This document shows, piece after piece, positions 54,601 through 63,600 of a stretch of DNA of 64,000 nt (the stretch's first letter is position 1; each line of letters opens with the position of its first letter). The DNA is taken from positions 74,249,239-74,313,238 of the forward strand of contig NC_044302.2 of NCBI RefSeq assembly GCF_004027225.2, in the 5' to 3' direction. Under the pieces are notes generated by a model. That model made no database searches. It worked only from the letters and a program-made list of their open reading frames with translations, and had not been told where the DNA came from. This stretch comes from Strigops habroptila (Eukaryota; Chordata; Aves; Psittaciformes; Psittacidae). The translations under genes were made by a program, and so were the position numbers.

Positions 54601-57600
54601 TAAACTCTAAAATGTATTTTCTCATGCCTGCTCCTCTTCCTCCTTGCCTTCTCAACCCAATGTGTGTTTTTGTTAGGGCAGAATCTTTTCTCTCCCTGTG
54701 TGCAACTGCAAATAGCATTTCTGCCTTTGTGGCTTTCATTTGAGCAAATGCAATGTCTTTTGTGATCAGCGTATTTTAAGTTCAAAGATGAATGAAGGAA
54801 AAAAAGGTCTCATCCATTATCCCTACAGAATGCTAATTGCTACAGAATGCTAATTACTATTTTTAAGCATCTGTTTTATCCATGATGTACAGGTTTTACT
54901 AGGAAAGGCTCCCTTTTAATTGCCTTTTATTTTTTTTCTTCTTTTTGGTGGTGGTTTTGTTTGGGTTTTTTTTGTTTGTTTGTTTTGTTTTCCATATGTT
55001 ATAGCCAAGGTATTTTTTTCTGCTTACCAGACACTTTTTACCTCATTCAGAATACTTAAGTAGAGGAATGGTTTTATGTATTTGGATGGGGCTTTTATAT
55101 ATTGGATGGATCTTTGAGCAGCCTAGTTCAAGGGTCTTCCTGGCAGTGGGAGGGTGGGTGGAACTAGATGATCTTTAGGGTCTCTTCCAATCCTAAGTAT
55201 TCTGTGAGTCTGTGATTCTGGGCTTTGCCATGAGGCTGATCTCTCACATCTGCATCTGTCACGATCACCGCAGTATGATACTCTAGGTCACTTGGTGGTC
55301 AACAGGATGTCCCACCAGATTATCAGGTGATATCAGAGGGGCCGTGGGAGCAGTAGTGACTGTGCCCATCTTAGAAAAGTGTGCTTCCCTTCTAGAAAGT
55401 TGCTATGACAAATTTAATTTTCAGGATAATATACGATGCATTTTTCTTTTTGAACTGCAAGTCTTGACTGTGGAGTTGCTTGAAAACAGCAAAAGGCAAT
55501 TATAATCTCCTTTTGGAACTACAGATTAAATGTAAAATCAGTTTCATGCTAACTTAGAATCTTAAGTTTGTAGTTTTTTTGTTTAATTAAAATTTGTGTT
55601 CATCTTAAATATGTTCAGTTATAGTAATGAAAGTCTGAATAGACCCCTAAAGTAGAAAAAAAAGTTAAGTAGAAGCCTTCCTGAATGTTATGAGAGTTAT
55701 AGCATGCTTATTTTATTATTAAGGACATTACTGGTTTTGTAGTTGGAGCTGTTTTATCAGTCAGAAAGAGTGAGAATTCATTGTTACTATCCCTGTTTAG
55801 TTTGTTTTTAAGATGAGGCATAAATGAGAGCAGAATAACTCTTGCAGTAGACTACAAGTCCTTTTTGCATGATAAAGTGTGCTTAGTATCTTCATGCGGA
55901 AGATAAACCGAAGCAATACTGCACTGTGCGTGAAGTGCAGTGAACTTTCGTCTGTTTTGTTTGAAGCTGATCAAAGTGTTAGCTCTTGGTTGTTTTGGTG
56001 AGTTTACTTGGGTAATAGGTAAACATTTAGATATGCTGCTTGTTGCCTTTTTTTTTTTAAGTTAGACTAGTCATCTGAAAGCAGTGAACAATTGAAAGAA
56101 TTTTAGGCTGTACAAGAGGTAATTCTGTGTTCTACACCTTTGAGAGGTCATAGTGACAAAAATAAGTTTAAGACATTATTTCCTTTATTTTGTCAATAAA
56201 TTGTTAATTTTAAACTACGTATTTATTTTAATCTTCTGTTTTGTTAAACAGTTGGTTAAGAGCAGTAAGCCAGTGGTTGCTGTGAAATAAAACATCGCTT
56301 CAGACTTCTTTATTTTTGAAATCTGTTCCTACATATTCTAGTTATAAAAAAATTTCATAATAGGCAGGTATGGATAGGTGAAAAATATGTTGATTAATTT
56401 CTGTCTGTTAGAATTGTGATGGAGATCAGAAATTGTGACAAAGATCAGTATGCCAAGAAAATATAATTCTTAAACATGTTTGAAAGGCGGAGCTTATTAG
56501 CTTATCAGAATTAAAATTCTTAGGCTTTCTTTGAGAACAAACATCAGCTACAGCAAAGTATTACGTGGTAAAAGCTAAAGGCATTAAACTATGCAAAGTA
56601 TTGTGTATGCTTCTTGAGTGCACACCCAAACAGAACCAGATAGTATTACCTAATGTAGCAAATTGGGGCAGAATGGAAGTGGATTATTTTGGTTTTTTTA
56701 ATTTCACATGGATATATAGTTGCTTTTTTATTAAGCCAAGCTATGAAGAACACTTTGAAATTAATGTAATATATATCCAAGTTGGTAATAATAACTGGGC
56801 CTTCCCATTTGCAGGGTATAATTACAGTAACATTTGAAGTTCTAGGAAGTATAAAAGAAGAAAACTTAAACCTCTTCATTCAGGTAAGTAATACATCGCT
56901 GTCAACATAAAAATCATTGTGGCTGTTTATAAAAAATAATCCCATGTCATTCTCTTTATGAAAACATTTTTCCTTTTCATAGGATCTTCTGTGGGAGAAG
57001 AATATGAAAGATAAGACTGGGCACACCATGGACGTCATAAGACTGAAGGTTAGTCAGAAATGGCCAATTTATTTATGCATTTTCTCCATTACACCTAAAA
57101 TTCTGCGGTATGTTGTCGGTTGCAGACCTGTCAAAGGCACTACTGGATCACTGTAGCAGAGCAGATACAATGGAGAATAGTAGTTGTTTGTTGTTCTGTG
57201 TACAAACAGTTTGTTACCTGCTGGCTGGTGGAACAACTCAAAAGGAGACAGCTGACAGAGAAGCAGACGTTGATCCTACTTGTTTTGAACTGAGAGGGAA
57301 GATATACAGTCCCAAACATCAGTGGCAGAGTTAATAATCAGGACATAGATCGCTTTTCTTTTTCCACCTCCATTGCTTTGAAAGGTTCCATCCATCTCAC
57401 ATAAATGTCTCCTTATCTAGTGATTAGATACTGTGGATTGGATGCTATAGATTGCTATTCATAATTGTAATTGTTGGCATAATATGCAGAAGTTGAATTT
57501 GGCATAACATAGCAGCGCAGTACTAGTTGCAGTCTACTCTTACATCTTCTTATAGTATTGTCAGCCTGTAGTTCTAAAGATGCAGCCTGTAAGAATTCAT

Positions 57601-59724
57601 CTTCATGGGTGCTTCAAATGTTTTTCAGTTGCATGGTTTTGAGAGGAGTGTAGGTGACAATTTAGGATATTTTCATTTTCCTTACACCAAGCAGCCAAGT
57701 AAATCATTAAAAAATGAGAATTGAGTCTGTCATTTAGTAGGCTGTAAGAAATACAAGAAAATACACTCTGGTTTGTTTTCTGAGAACACTTGTGCATCAT
57801 GGATAGTGACATAATTATTTTAATATCATTGGAAGAAAGTTTGTATTCTTGCTCTTTCACTAACGAAGTGAGAATATCTTTGTCTTCTCCTTCCTGATAA
57901 ATAGAAGAAAATAGCCACTGATGCATCTTAAGCCATCTGGAAACAGTACTGCTATGCATAATAACATTTTTTATTATTTCATTGAGCATTGGAATCACAG
58001 TAATTCTTTAGGAGATCTGAGGCCTGTAATAATCAGTGTGCTTGCTCTCAGTCACAGACAAATACACCAAAGCAAATGAACCCCAGCTAATTATGAGTGG
58101 GTTCCAAAGTTTGTTGCTTTTGTATATATATCTTACCTGCAGTCATCATCCTTTTGGTAGTAATAGAAAATTCCAACTAATATGTCAAATGCAGACCTTT
58201 TTTTATGAAATAGTTTTAACTCCTTCCCCCCCCCTTTTTTTAATTTTATAATCGTATAAGATAAATTTTATAGAATGTGTTCCACTAAAATATTTTATGA
58301 GGTTGTACATGAAGTGATGAAAACTTTTTTAATATAGCTTTTGGTATTTGGGTTAATGGGCTGACTCTGACAGTATGCCCTTCTAATTCTGTTGCTAGTT
58401 GTTTTGCTTCATAAATATTTGTTCATTCTCCAGTATTCAGGCATTCTGATTCAGTACAGTGAATGTGCTGACTATGACAGCTTATTCAGAATAATCTGAA
58501 ATCAAACATTTGTGCTCATTTTACATCATCTTTGCTGGCAATCAGTCTTTCATGTACTCATATGTCAAACACCATATATATATTCCAAATGCACAGTAGC
58601 TGATGACATTTTATTTTTGCTCAGAAATGTAGGTACTGGCCAAATGGGGAACAGGAGGCAGAGTATGGCAAAGTGTAATGATTAGTCTTTAACAAAATAA
58701 GGAGATGTGAGAATGGATGTTACAACTAGACATGATCATACTACATGGTTATTTTGACTAACTGGTGCATAGTTGTCAGAAATATTTTTCCCTACTTGGC
58801 CTAGTTTCAAAGCTGGTTTTTTTTTTCCCCCTCTTAAATATTTCATTTTAAAGGTTTGTTTATATATCCTAACAGTTATTTTTCTGATAAGGGACTGGTA
58901 TCTATTCAAGGCAAATCTCATCAGGTGATAGTCCAAGGTGTCCATGAGCTCTATGATCTAGAAGAGACTGCAGTACCCTGGGAAGAAGGTGAAAAGAGAA
59001 CAAATAGACTGGTCCTAATAGGTAGGAAGAAATAACGTGTCTCCTCATTTGACTTTAAGAAGCTATTCTCTCAGAGGGCAGTCCTGTAACTTGTCCAGTG
59101 AAAAGCAACTGGCCTAAACTGGCCAGAATAATAGCAGTGAATATGTTCAGCACAACCTCCAGTCAAAGTTTTATCTATCAAGACCTCCTGCTGTTTTATG
59201 TTGTAGCTGAGAGGAATCTACAGTATTCCTTTATTAAAATAAAAATCCATAATCATATATTTGGTGATGGGAATGGTTTGAATGTTCGATGGAATATTCA
59301 GTAACTCTAAGGAAGGTGATTATAGCCATTAAAATGTATAAAATACGGGTTTCTTTTTCTGAAAAGCTTGTAATGCCAAAGCTGTACATTTCTATTTCCT
59401 GCTTATTACTCTTTGCTTTGCAAAGTGTTTTTATGACCAGAAAATCATAGGTTTTCCTCCTTTCCCTTACTTGTACAGCTTGAAGTCGGTTGTTGCCTGT
59501 AAAAGTTAGTTACCTTGTTACCTGCAGCTTAATTTTAATACTGCTGTTCTCACTCACTGGAATAATAAACATCATCTTTGCTGAGAAGACCGGCAGATTG
59601 CTACTTGCATGCATTTTTTTAAATACACCGTAAAATAAAGTTAACTAATTTATTTCTCTTTACAGGCAGGAACTTGGATAAGGAGATCATCAAAGAAGTA
59701 TTCATAGCCACTGTCATGATTTAA
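35020..59724 (+). CDS. ZNG1: ZNG1 (CBWD1), zinc-transferring COBW-domain GTPase, complete 15-exon CDS with LTR-altered C-terminus
   Basis: ZNG1 is a G3E-family GTPase that delivers zinc to the methionine aminopeptidase METAP1, using GTP hydrolysis. Coding exons: 35020-35131, 36220-36306, 37127-37223, 38408-38499, 41893-41952, 43007-43044, 47745-47791, 48560-48646, 49484-49528, 52135-52191, 53918-53969, 56815-56883, 56983-57048, 58892-59021, 59666-59724. All have GT/AG borders and consistent phases, totalling 1098 bases (365 residues plus stop). Visible motifs: METAP1-binding CPDLVPI (6-12), Walker A GYLGAGKT (35-42), zinc-site CLCC (93-96), ETTGLADP (122-129) and guanine-specificity NKTD (189-192). 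The CobW C-terminal domain spans about 259-365. The human protein is about 395 residues as I recall; this one is shorter at both ends. The last codons and stop come from an LTR inserted in exon 15. The frame is also open upstream of the chosen ATG, so the start is the least certain part. Confidence 0.95.
36220..36306 (+). CDS. ZNG1: ZNG1 exon 2
   Basis: Completes Gly38 and encodes residues 39-66, starting [14 protein letters not shown], so the intron interrupts the Walker A loop. It ends AVILNEFGE, a G3E-family hallmark, with donor G|GTATGT. Confidence 0.96.
36591..36610. repeat. 20-base perfect AT palindrome
   Basis: ATTAAAATAATTATTTTAAT equals its own reverse complement. It lies in ZNG1 intron 2. 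Only A and T are involved, which makes chance occurrence plausible. Confidence 0.9.
37127..37223 (+). CDS. ZNG1: ZNG1 exon 3 with CLCC zinc motif
   Basis: Residues 68-98 plus two bases. It contains [18 protein letters not shown]. The CxCC motif at residues 93-96 is the conserved zinc-binding site that couples metal to GTPase activity in COG0523 proteins. Donor AA|GTAAGG. Confidence 0.97.
38408..38499 (+). CDS. ZNG1: ZNG1 exon 4
   Basis: Residues 100-129, ending [14 protein letters not shown], the Walker B/switch II region of G3E GTPases. The donor G|GTAGTT is weaker than consensus. The acceptor follows TTCTTACAG. Confidence 0.96.
38500..41892 (+). other. ZNG1 intron 4
   Basis: A 3.4 kb intron whose second half is taken up by an antisense CR1 copy (about 40015-41235). 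The rest is AT-rich with an A-run at about 39570-39586 and no recognised gene. Confidence 0.8.
40015..41235 (-). mobile_element. CR1 LINE, degraded, minus orientation in ZNG1 intron 4
   Basis: The 3' tail lies at low coordinates (AGAATCATACAGAATAATTC, then CAGTCCAACCTCCTGTCC). The RT region follows near 40700-40925, with reverse complements of blocks such as [20 protein letters not shown]. It continues to about 41235 with the upstream RT portion. Stops and frameshifts are frequent. The right boundary is approximate. Confidence 0.75.
41893..41952 (+). CDS. ZNG1: ZNG1 exon 5
   Basis: Residues 131-149, [19 protein letters not shown]. This is a 60-base exon with acceptor CATAG and donor G|GTAAGA. 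It is too short for usual ORF finding and is placed by similarity and phase. Confidence 0.95.
41953..43006 (+). other. ZNG1 intron 5
   Basis: A 1.05 kb intron. Apart from a 19-base tandem duplication at 42035-42072 nothing is recognised. Confidence 0.8.
42035..42072 (+). repeat. Tandem duplication, 19-base unit, two copies
   Basis: TCAGAAAATGTTTGAAATG occurs twice in exact tandem, followed by the first six bases of a third copy. The copies are identical, suggesting a recent event. It lies in ZNG1 intron 5. Confidence 0.9.
43007..43044 (+). CDS. ZNG1: ZNG1 exon 6 (38 bases)
   Basis: Encodes residues 151-162, [12 protein letters not shown], matching the IVDSKYGLK segment of human CBWD1 as recalled. 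Acceptor TTTTAG, donor CAG|GTAAAC. It is the smallest coding exon in the gene and ends in phase 0. Confidence 0.92.
43045..47744 (+). other. ZNG1 intron 6
   Basis: The largest ZNG1 intron at 4.7 kb, with T-runs near 44826-44840 and 45078-45093 and a long antisense CR1 copy at 45473-46985. No additional exon was found. Confidence 0.8.
45473..46985 (-). mobile_element. CR1 LINE, minus orientation, retaining endonuclease and RT parts with internal deletion
   Basis: Reading down from about 46985: ORF1-side sequence, then an open segment 46858-46415 with endonuclease features ([29 protein letters not shown]), then 46358-45903 with RT features ([52 protein letters not shown]). The RT C-terminal part and 3' UTR follow, ending with the TGATTCTATG-type tail at 45473. 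Several hundred codons between the endonuclease and the RT catalytic block are missing at about 46360-46415. The coding frame is fairly well kept, so this copy is younger than the others here. It is antisense to ZNG1. Confidence 0.9.
47745..47791 (+). CDS. ZNG1: ZNG1 exon 7 (47 bases)
   Basis: Encodes residues 163-177, [15 protein letters not shown], plus two bases of Arg178. Acceptor TCTAG, donor CG|GTATGG. It follows the 4.7 kb intron that carries a long CR1 copy. Confidence 0.95.
48514..48536 (+). repeat. T23 homopolymer in the exon 8 acceptor tract
   Basis: Twenty-three uninterrupted T end 23 bases before the exon 8 acceptor and are followed by CCC-T-CCC pyrimidine blocks. The run merges with the polypyrimidine tract and will be length-polymorphic. 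Confidence 0.9.
48560..48646 (+). CDS. ZNG1: ZNG1 exon 8 with NKTD motif
   Basis: Residues 179-206, [18 protein letters not shown] onward. NKTD (189-192) is the guanine-specificity motif. The acceptor is preceded by 23 consecutive T and a second pyrimidine block. Donor AG|GTATGA. Confidence 0.97.
49484..49528 (+). CDS. ZNG1: ZNG1 exon 9 (45 bases)
   Basis: Residues 208-221, [14 protein letters not shown]. The acceptor is TTTTAG. The donor AG|GTATTA is clearly weak, so occasional skipping would not be surprising; the exon is a multiple of three and skipping would keep the frame. Confidence 0.93.
49529..53917 (+). other. ZNG1 introns 9 and 10
   Basis: Introns of 2.6 and 1.7 kb. They are AT-rich, with no mobile element, RNA gene or extra exon recognised. 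Confidence 0.75.
52135..52191 (+). CDS. ZNG1: ZNG1 exon 10 (57 bases)
   Basis: Residues 223-240, [18 protein letters not shown], nearly identical to human as recalled. Acceptor TATTTAG, donor AG|GTATGG. Confidence 0.95.
53918..53969 (+). CDS. ZNG1: ZNG1 exon 11 (52 bases)
   Basis: Residues 242-258, [17 protein letters not shown]. It forms the linker before the C-terminal CobW domain. Acceptor TTTTCAG, donor AAG|GTAATT. Confidence 0.94.
53970..56814 (+). other. ZNG1 intron 11
   Basis: A 2.8 kb intron containing a small tandem duplication (GCTACAGAATGCTAATT twice, with one mismatch, about 54824-54858), T/G-rich stretches at 54930-54990 and a CR1 tail at about 55085-55222. Confidence 0.8.
55085..55222 (+). 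mobile_element. CR1 3' end fragment, plus orientation
   Basis: From GGATCTTTGAGCAGCCTAG through GGTGGAACTAGATGATCTTT to TTCTGTGAGTCTGTGATTC, this is the conserved CR1 3' end. It is sense relative to ZNG1. Confidence 0.85.
56815..56883 (+). CDS. ZNG1: ZNG1 exon 12
   Basis: Residues 259-281, starting [19 protein letters not shown], the first strand and helix of the CobW C-terminal domain. Acceptor TTTGCAG, donor CAG|GTAAGT. The next intron is only 99 bases. Confidence 0.95.
56983..57048 (+). CDS. ZNG1: ZNG1 exon 13
   Basis: Residues 282-303, [20 protein letters not shown] then LK, in phase 0 on both sides. Acceptor CATAG, donor AAG|GTTAGT. Confidence 0.95.
58892..59021 (+). CDS. ZNG1: ZNG1 exon 14
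   Basis: Residues 304-346 plus one base: [20 protein letters not shown], then [10 protein letters not shown] and RTNRLVLI, the core of the CobW C-terminal domain. Acceptor GATAAG, donor G|GTAGGA. Confidence 0.96.
59666..59724 (+). CDS. ZNG1: ZNG1 exon 15, terminal; 3' end supplied by an LTR
   Basis: Residues 348-365, [18 protein letters not shown], then TAA at 59722-59724. The part through IAT matches orthologues (RNLDKDILKQLFIATV in human as recalled). The LTR begins at 59712, the third base of the Thr362 codon, so Val363, Met364, Ile365 and the stop are read from the LTR. The usual tail of about 20 further residues is missing. Confidence 0.9.
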
Positions 59725-60330
59725 GCCCAGCGGGTAATTCAGCACCATGCAACCATTCACTCACCCTCCCTTCTCTCCCCTGCTCTGGGTGGGATAGGGA
59801 GGAGAAATGAAAGAATATAAACCCCACGGGTTGAGATAAGAACAGTAACTAAAGTATAATACAAAACCACTACTACTACTAATAATGATAATAGAAATAA
59901 CAAAGGGAGAGAATATAAAACTAAAAAGGGAAAGGAAAAAAAAACCAACCAATAAACACAAGTGATGCACAATACAATTGTTTACCATCCACCAACCGAT
60001 ACACAGCTCAACCCGAGCAGCAGTCTGGATCTTCCATGTGACTCCCCCCAGTTTCTATACTGGGCATGATGTGCTGTGGTGTGGAATACCCCTTTCGCTA
60101 GTTTGGGTCAGGTGTCCTGTCTCTGCTACCTCCAGGCTTCTCGTGCCCCTCCTCACTGGCAGAGCATGAGGGACTGAAAAGTCTCAGGTAAGATCAGGGC
60201 ATTACTGAGCATTACTAAGCAATAGCTAAAACATCGATGTGTTATCAACACTGTTCTCAGACTAAACCCAAAACACAGCACCGCACCAGATACTAGGAAG
60301 GAGAAAACTGTTACAGCTGAACCCAGGACA
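59712..60330 (-). mobile_element. Solo LTR of an avian endogenous retrovirus family, inserted in ZNG1 exon 15, antisense
   Basis: A 619-base element starts TGTCATGATTTAAGCC and ends CCCAGGACA (TG...CA termini). It is flanked by GCCAC (59707-59711) and ACCAC (60331-60335), a 5-base target duplication with one mismatch. The layout matches an LTR common in bird genomes. Judged by the TATA-like GTATAGAAAC on the minus strand near 60053-60062 and by the orientation of the other copy, its sense strand is minus. No internal retroviral genes flank it, so it is a solo LTR left by recombination. On the plus strand it supplies AATAAA at 59951-59956 and the ZNG1 stop codon. Confidence 0.9.
59951..59956 (+). 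terminator. Candidate ZNG1 polyadenylation signal inside the LTR
   Basis: AATAAA lies 227 bases after the ZNG1 stop, in the plus-strand reading of the LTR. It is the first canonical hexamer after the stop. The downstream GU-rich element is unremarkable, so use is uncertain. Confidence 0.4.
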
Positions 60331-60335
60331 ACCAC

Positions 60336-60363
60336 TGTGAGAGAAAAACAAGGAAATGGTTGA
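60336..60363 (+). pseudogene. Possible remnant of the original ZNG1 C-terminal tail
   Basis: Directly after the LTR and its duplicated flank, the sequence continues the pre-insertion frame as T-V-R-E-K-Q-G-N-G then TGA at 60361. Human ZNG1 has TVTETEKQW at this place as I recall, so TV and EKQ align with small differences. This suggests the interrupted exon once continued here. The similarity is short. Confidence 0.5.
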
Positions 60364-60587
60364 CATCAGACTACAAAAAAGGTGAAATGTCTGTACTTAA
60401 CCCTGCAAGCTTTTTATGACGAAAAGACTGAATGAAATGCAGTGTAGCAGTTTCTTTTTCCTCTTTTAGTTTACACAACAGTTAAACCCTGAAGTCCTTC
60501 TAAGAATCCCGGGTGACCTACTGCCTAAAGTATGACCTCTTACAGTCTACGATCAAACACGCAGAATTCAACATTTTGGATTTGGCT

Positions 60588-60668
60588 TCATAGAATCATT
60601 GAATCACAGAATAGTTTGGGCTGGAAGGGATCTTCAAAAGTCATCTAGTTCAATCCCCAAGTTATGTC
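60588..60668 (-). mobile_element. CR1 3' end fragment, minus orientation
   Basis: TTCATAGAATCATTGAATCA, then CAGAATAGTTTGGGCTGGAA, is the reverse complement of the CR1 tail with its terminal octamer repeats. About 80 bases are present. Confidence 0.88.
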
Positions 60669-63600
60669 AGTAGCATCATGTACCTGTGCAGAAATGCAGA
60701 TAGGAAAAAAGCCTGTTGTCCATGCTGTGCAATAAGTATTACATAGGAATATGGTGAACATGTTTGAAGCCTAGTGCCTTCTTCCAGCTAACTCTCTTGC
60801 TGCTGGAAATGAAGCAAGAGTGATTATTGCAAGTGATGTAATCACAGTAAAAAGCGTTTAGTGTTTACTATTAAACTGTCTTCCATCTCTTTCGACTTGT
60901 TTTGTCATTTTTTGAACATGTACATCCATATCAGGTACCGCTAAACCAGAAGAGATACTAAACCTGTTGTATAAATGAAACTAAAAATTCTTAGATAGTG
61001 GAGACAACATGGGATATATACTGTCTACATAATAGCTGTGAGTGCAGTGTTCACTCACATAGCCGAAGTGTTGAAAGACGTTGCTGAACTCATAGATCTT
61101 CTAGGCCATGACCCTGCCAGTTCAGGATTTTGGGGCCTGGCAGCACTACATTCTCACTGTGTTGTCTAGGCTGCCCTGCGTGATTTGTTAATGGGGTTCT
61201 CTGTCACTGCTTTTGGGTGCTGTTTTGAAAACTTAGTTTAAAGCTTTTATCTCTCTGCTTGTTACTTCCACAGTTTAGAGTTGAGCTTCCTGCCCTGTAC
61301 CTTCTCTGATAGTCATTGTTCACGTCTAAGTTTAAGAGGGATTTGTTGACTACAGCCGACTTAATGCTAAATGAGTGAATGTAAAAGGATAAGATGGAAT
61401 AAAAAGTGTTTCAAAACAATTCTAGGGCATGCAGCAGGTTTGAAGAATGGACTTTGAGCTGTAGTGCCACATGGATGCTGCTGATGTGTCTGGATAAGCA
61501 GGAATTTGTTTCAGTACTAAAGGTGTGTTACTTGTCACATACCTGACATTTGCTTTGGGAAAGAAGGTGTATCAAACTAAAAAAAAAAAAGAGAGAAAGG
61601 AGGCCATTCCCTTATCAGCAGTATTAAAAAAGTGCTTTTTGCTCTTGCTGTAATAAATGAGTTTGGAGTTTGTTTCCGAAGAGATGGGGGAGGAGACGTT
61701 GCTAATCTTTCACTGCCAGGAGCTGGTGGCTCATTTGATTAAGATGGGTGTATTGTTGAGCGACATTGTGACTGTTACCCTTAGCAATTGCATCTCTTCA
61801 TTTTGAAAACTAATACATGTTCTAATGACACATGTTTTGGATTGCATAAATGACAGTTCTGTATGAAAATTAGTCAAGTAATTGGCTTCAGTGTTACGGA
61901 TTGAGTTACAAATGTTATGTAAATGCAGAATCATGGATAATACATTTTTATTTGTTGCTGCTTATATTTCCATTTGTTGTAGAGAAAGCAATTGAATACC
62001 TTCTATCTTATAAATGCCTCATATAATTGAAGAACTCTGTTATCTTTAGAAACATTAATCTCTGAAATGCCCAACTGATCATTTTCTGTTTGAAAAAAAA
62101 GTTTAGAGATTTAATAAGAAGAGCTTCAACCGTGAGTCATGAGGGAGCAAGCCATGGATGGCTTAAACATTTGCTGTTTGCCGTAGGTTAGGTGCTTATT
62201 TTTTATGTTTTCTCACCCACCACATACTCCAAAATTCCCTTGAGAACTGCCAGTAGACTGGAGGGTTTTTATTTCTGTAATGGGGCACCTGCAGCTGGAC
62301 ATCTTCTGTATAGTTCCTGTTGTTATTCTTCCTCTGCAGGACTTTCCCTGCACTGCTCGCAGTAGTAGCACCAGAGAAGCTTCAGTCAGTGTGCACAGCT
62401 CTGTTTCTTCTTGTTTCCTGTAAACTGCGTATTTCTAGGGATCCTAGGGACAGAGCACAAGCATCTCTGTCCTTGCTGGCTCTCAGGATGTCTCCTTTGC
62501 CTTGTCCTCTTCCATTCTGTTTGCCAAACTGTTTTTAGGTACCTGATGGACAGAAGGGCGGAAAACTGCCAGGAACTATTACAGCAGATACACAACACAT
62601 TCTGGCTCTTTTTGATAAGAGGAAAAAAAGGTGCTGTGGACTTTGCCTGGGTTAGGCGGGTTTTAGAGTCACACATGCCGGGTGTCTGTATGCCTGTGAG
62701 TGCAATTTTTGCTGAAGAAGAACATTGTGTGGAATTGGCAACAAGACCACTGTGAAGCATCCAGTGCTTTAGAAGATGAAATTTTTACTTACCAATCTAC
62801 AATCCTCTCTACACACCCCTTACAGTACTGGATATCAACAGAGATGATGGCAACTGGAAGGGCAAGGTAAACAGGATTGCCCCACTATTCCTGGCTGTAA
62901 ATCCGCACGAGGCTCCCTGTGAGAAAGTGCTGCTGGCAGCATGGGCAGGGGTGCTGTGCTGGGGCCATCGTTCAGAGGAGGGCATTCAAGCTCTTCGCTC
63001 CCTGCTGACAATTTTAACCGGCAAAACATTATCCCTGAGGCAGCACAAAAAACTACCGTGCAGCTGTATGGGTGGAAATGTGGGGAGGATTTGTGCTACA
63101 GTGCAGTCTAGGAACATATCGACAGAATGTGTACATGCCCACAAGGGAAGGGGGTGGGGGGGTGGAATATCTTGGAGGAAAGTGGTATCAGATGATTGGC
63201 AGTTCAGCTGAAATAGATGGGGCAGCATTGGTAGGAAGGGGCTACCTGGATGCCAGTCTGCTGCCTCTTCCCCACCCCAAGGAACACTCTCTGTAAACAG
63301 GTCATGGTTTAAGAATAAATGCAAGCCTGGTGTGGCTGAGATGGAGTGAATGGATTTTCCACCTGTGGTGGAAAGGGGACAACAGTGGGAGAGGCTCTAG
63401 TCTGACCTCCCATTGGGGATCACGCCATGAGGAGTCATACCACCAGCTCAGCCAGTGGCAAATCCCCGTGAGAAGTCCCATACAAGGGCTTCATGTCAAC
63501 AGGACTACAAAATCCTGTTAAAGCTGAGATAAGCCCCTAACTCTCCGGAGCCCTGGAGCTGAGGTAGTTAAATGCAACTTGGGGCTACCAGCTGATCCTT

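Larger units (their letters stand above)
56884..59665 (+). other. ZNG1 introns 12-14
   Basis: Introns of 99, 1843 and 644 bases. Intron 12 is close to the practical minimum for vertebrate splicing. No mobile element was recognised; intron 13 has a C/T-run near 58223-58240. Confidence 0.8.

Noticed and set aside
59757..59988. Hydrophobic minus-strand ORFs of 71-75 codons inside the LTR
   Set aside because: They come from T-rich LTR sequence; no signal peptide with a plausible mature domain follows. No retroviral protein genes are present.
59712..60330. Possibility of a full endogenous retrovirus
   Set aside because: Only one LTR is present with host sequence on both sides; no gag, pol or env sequence, so it is called a solo LTR.
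62411..62755. 114-codon plus-strand ORF downstream of ZNG1
   Set aside because: Considered as an exon of a neighbouring gene such as FOXD4 or PGM5, but no forkhead or phosphoglucomutase motif is present and a 124-codon ORF overlaps on the other strand.
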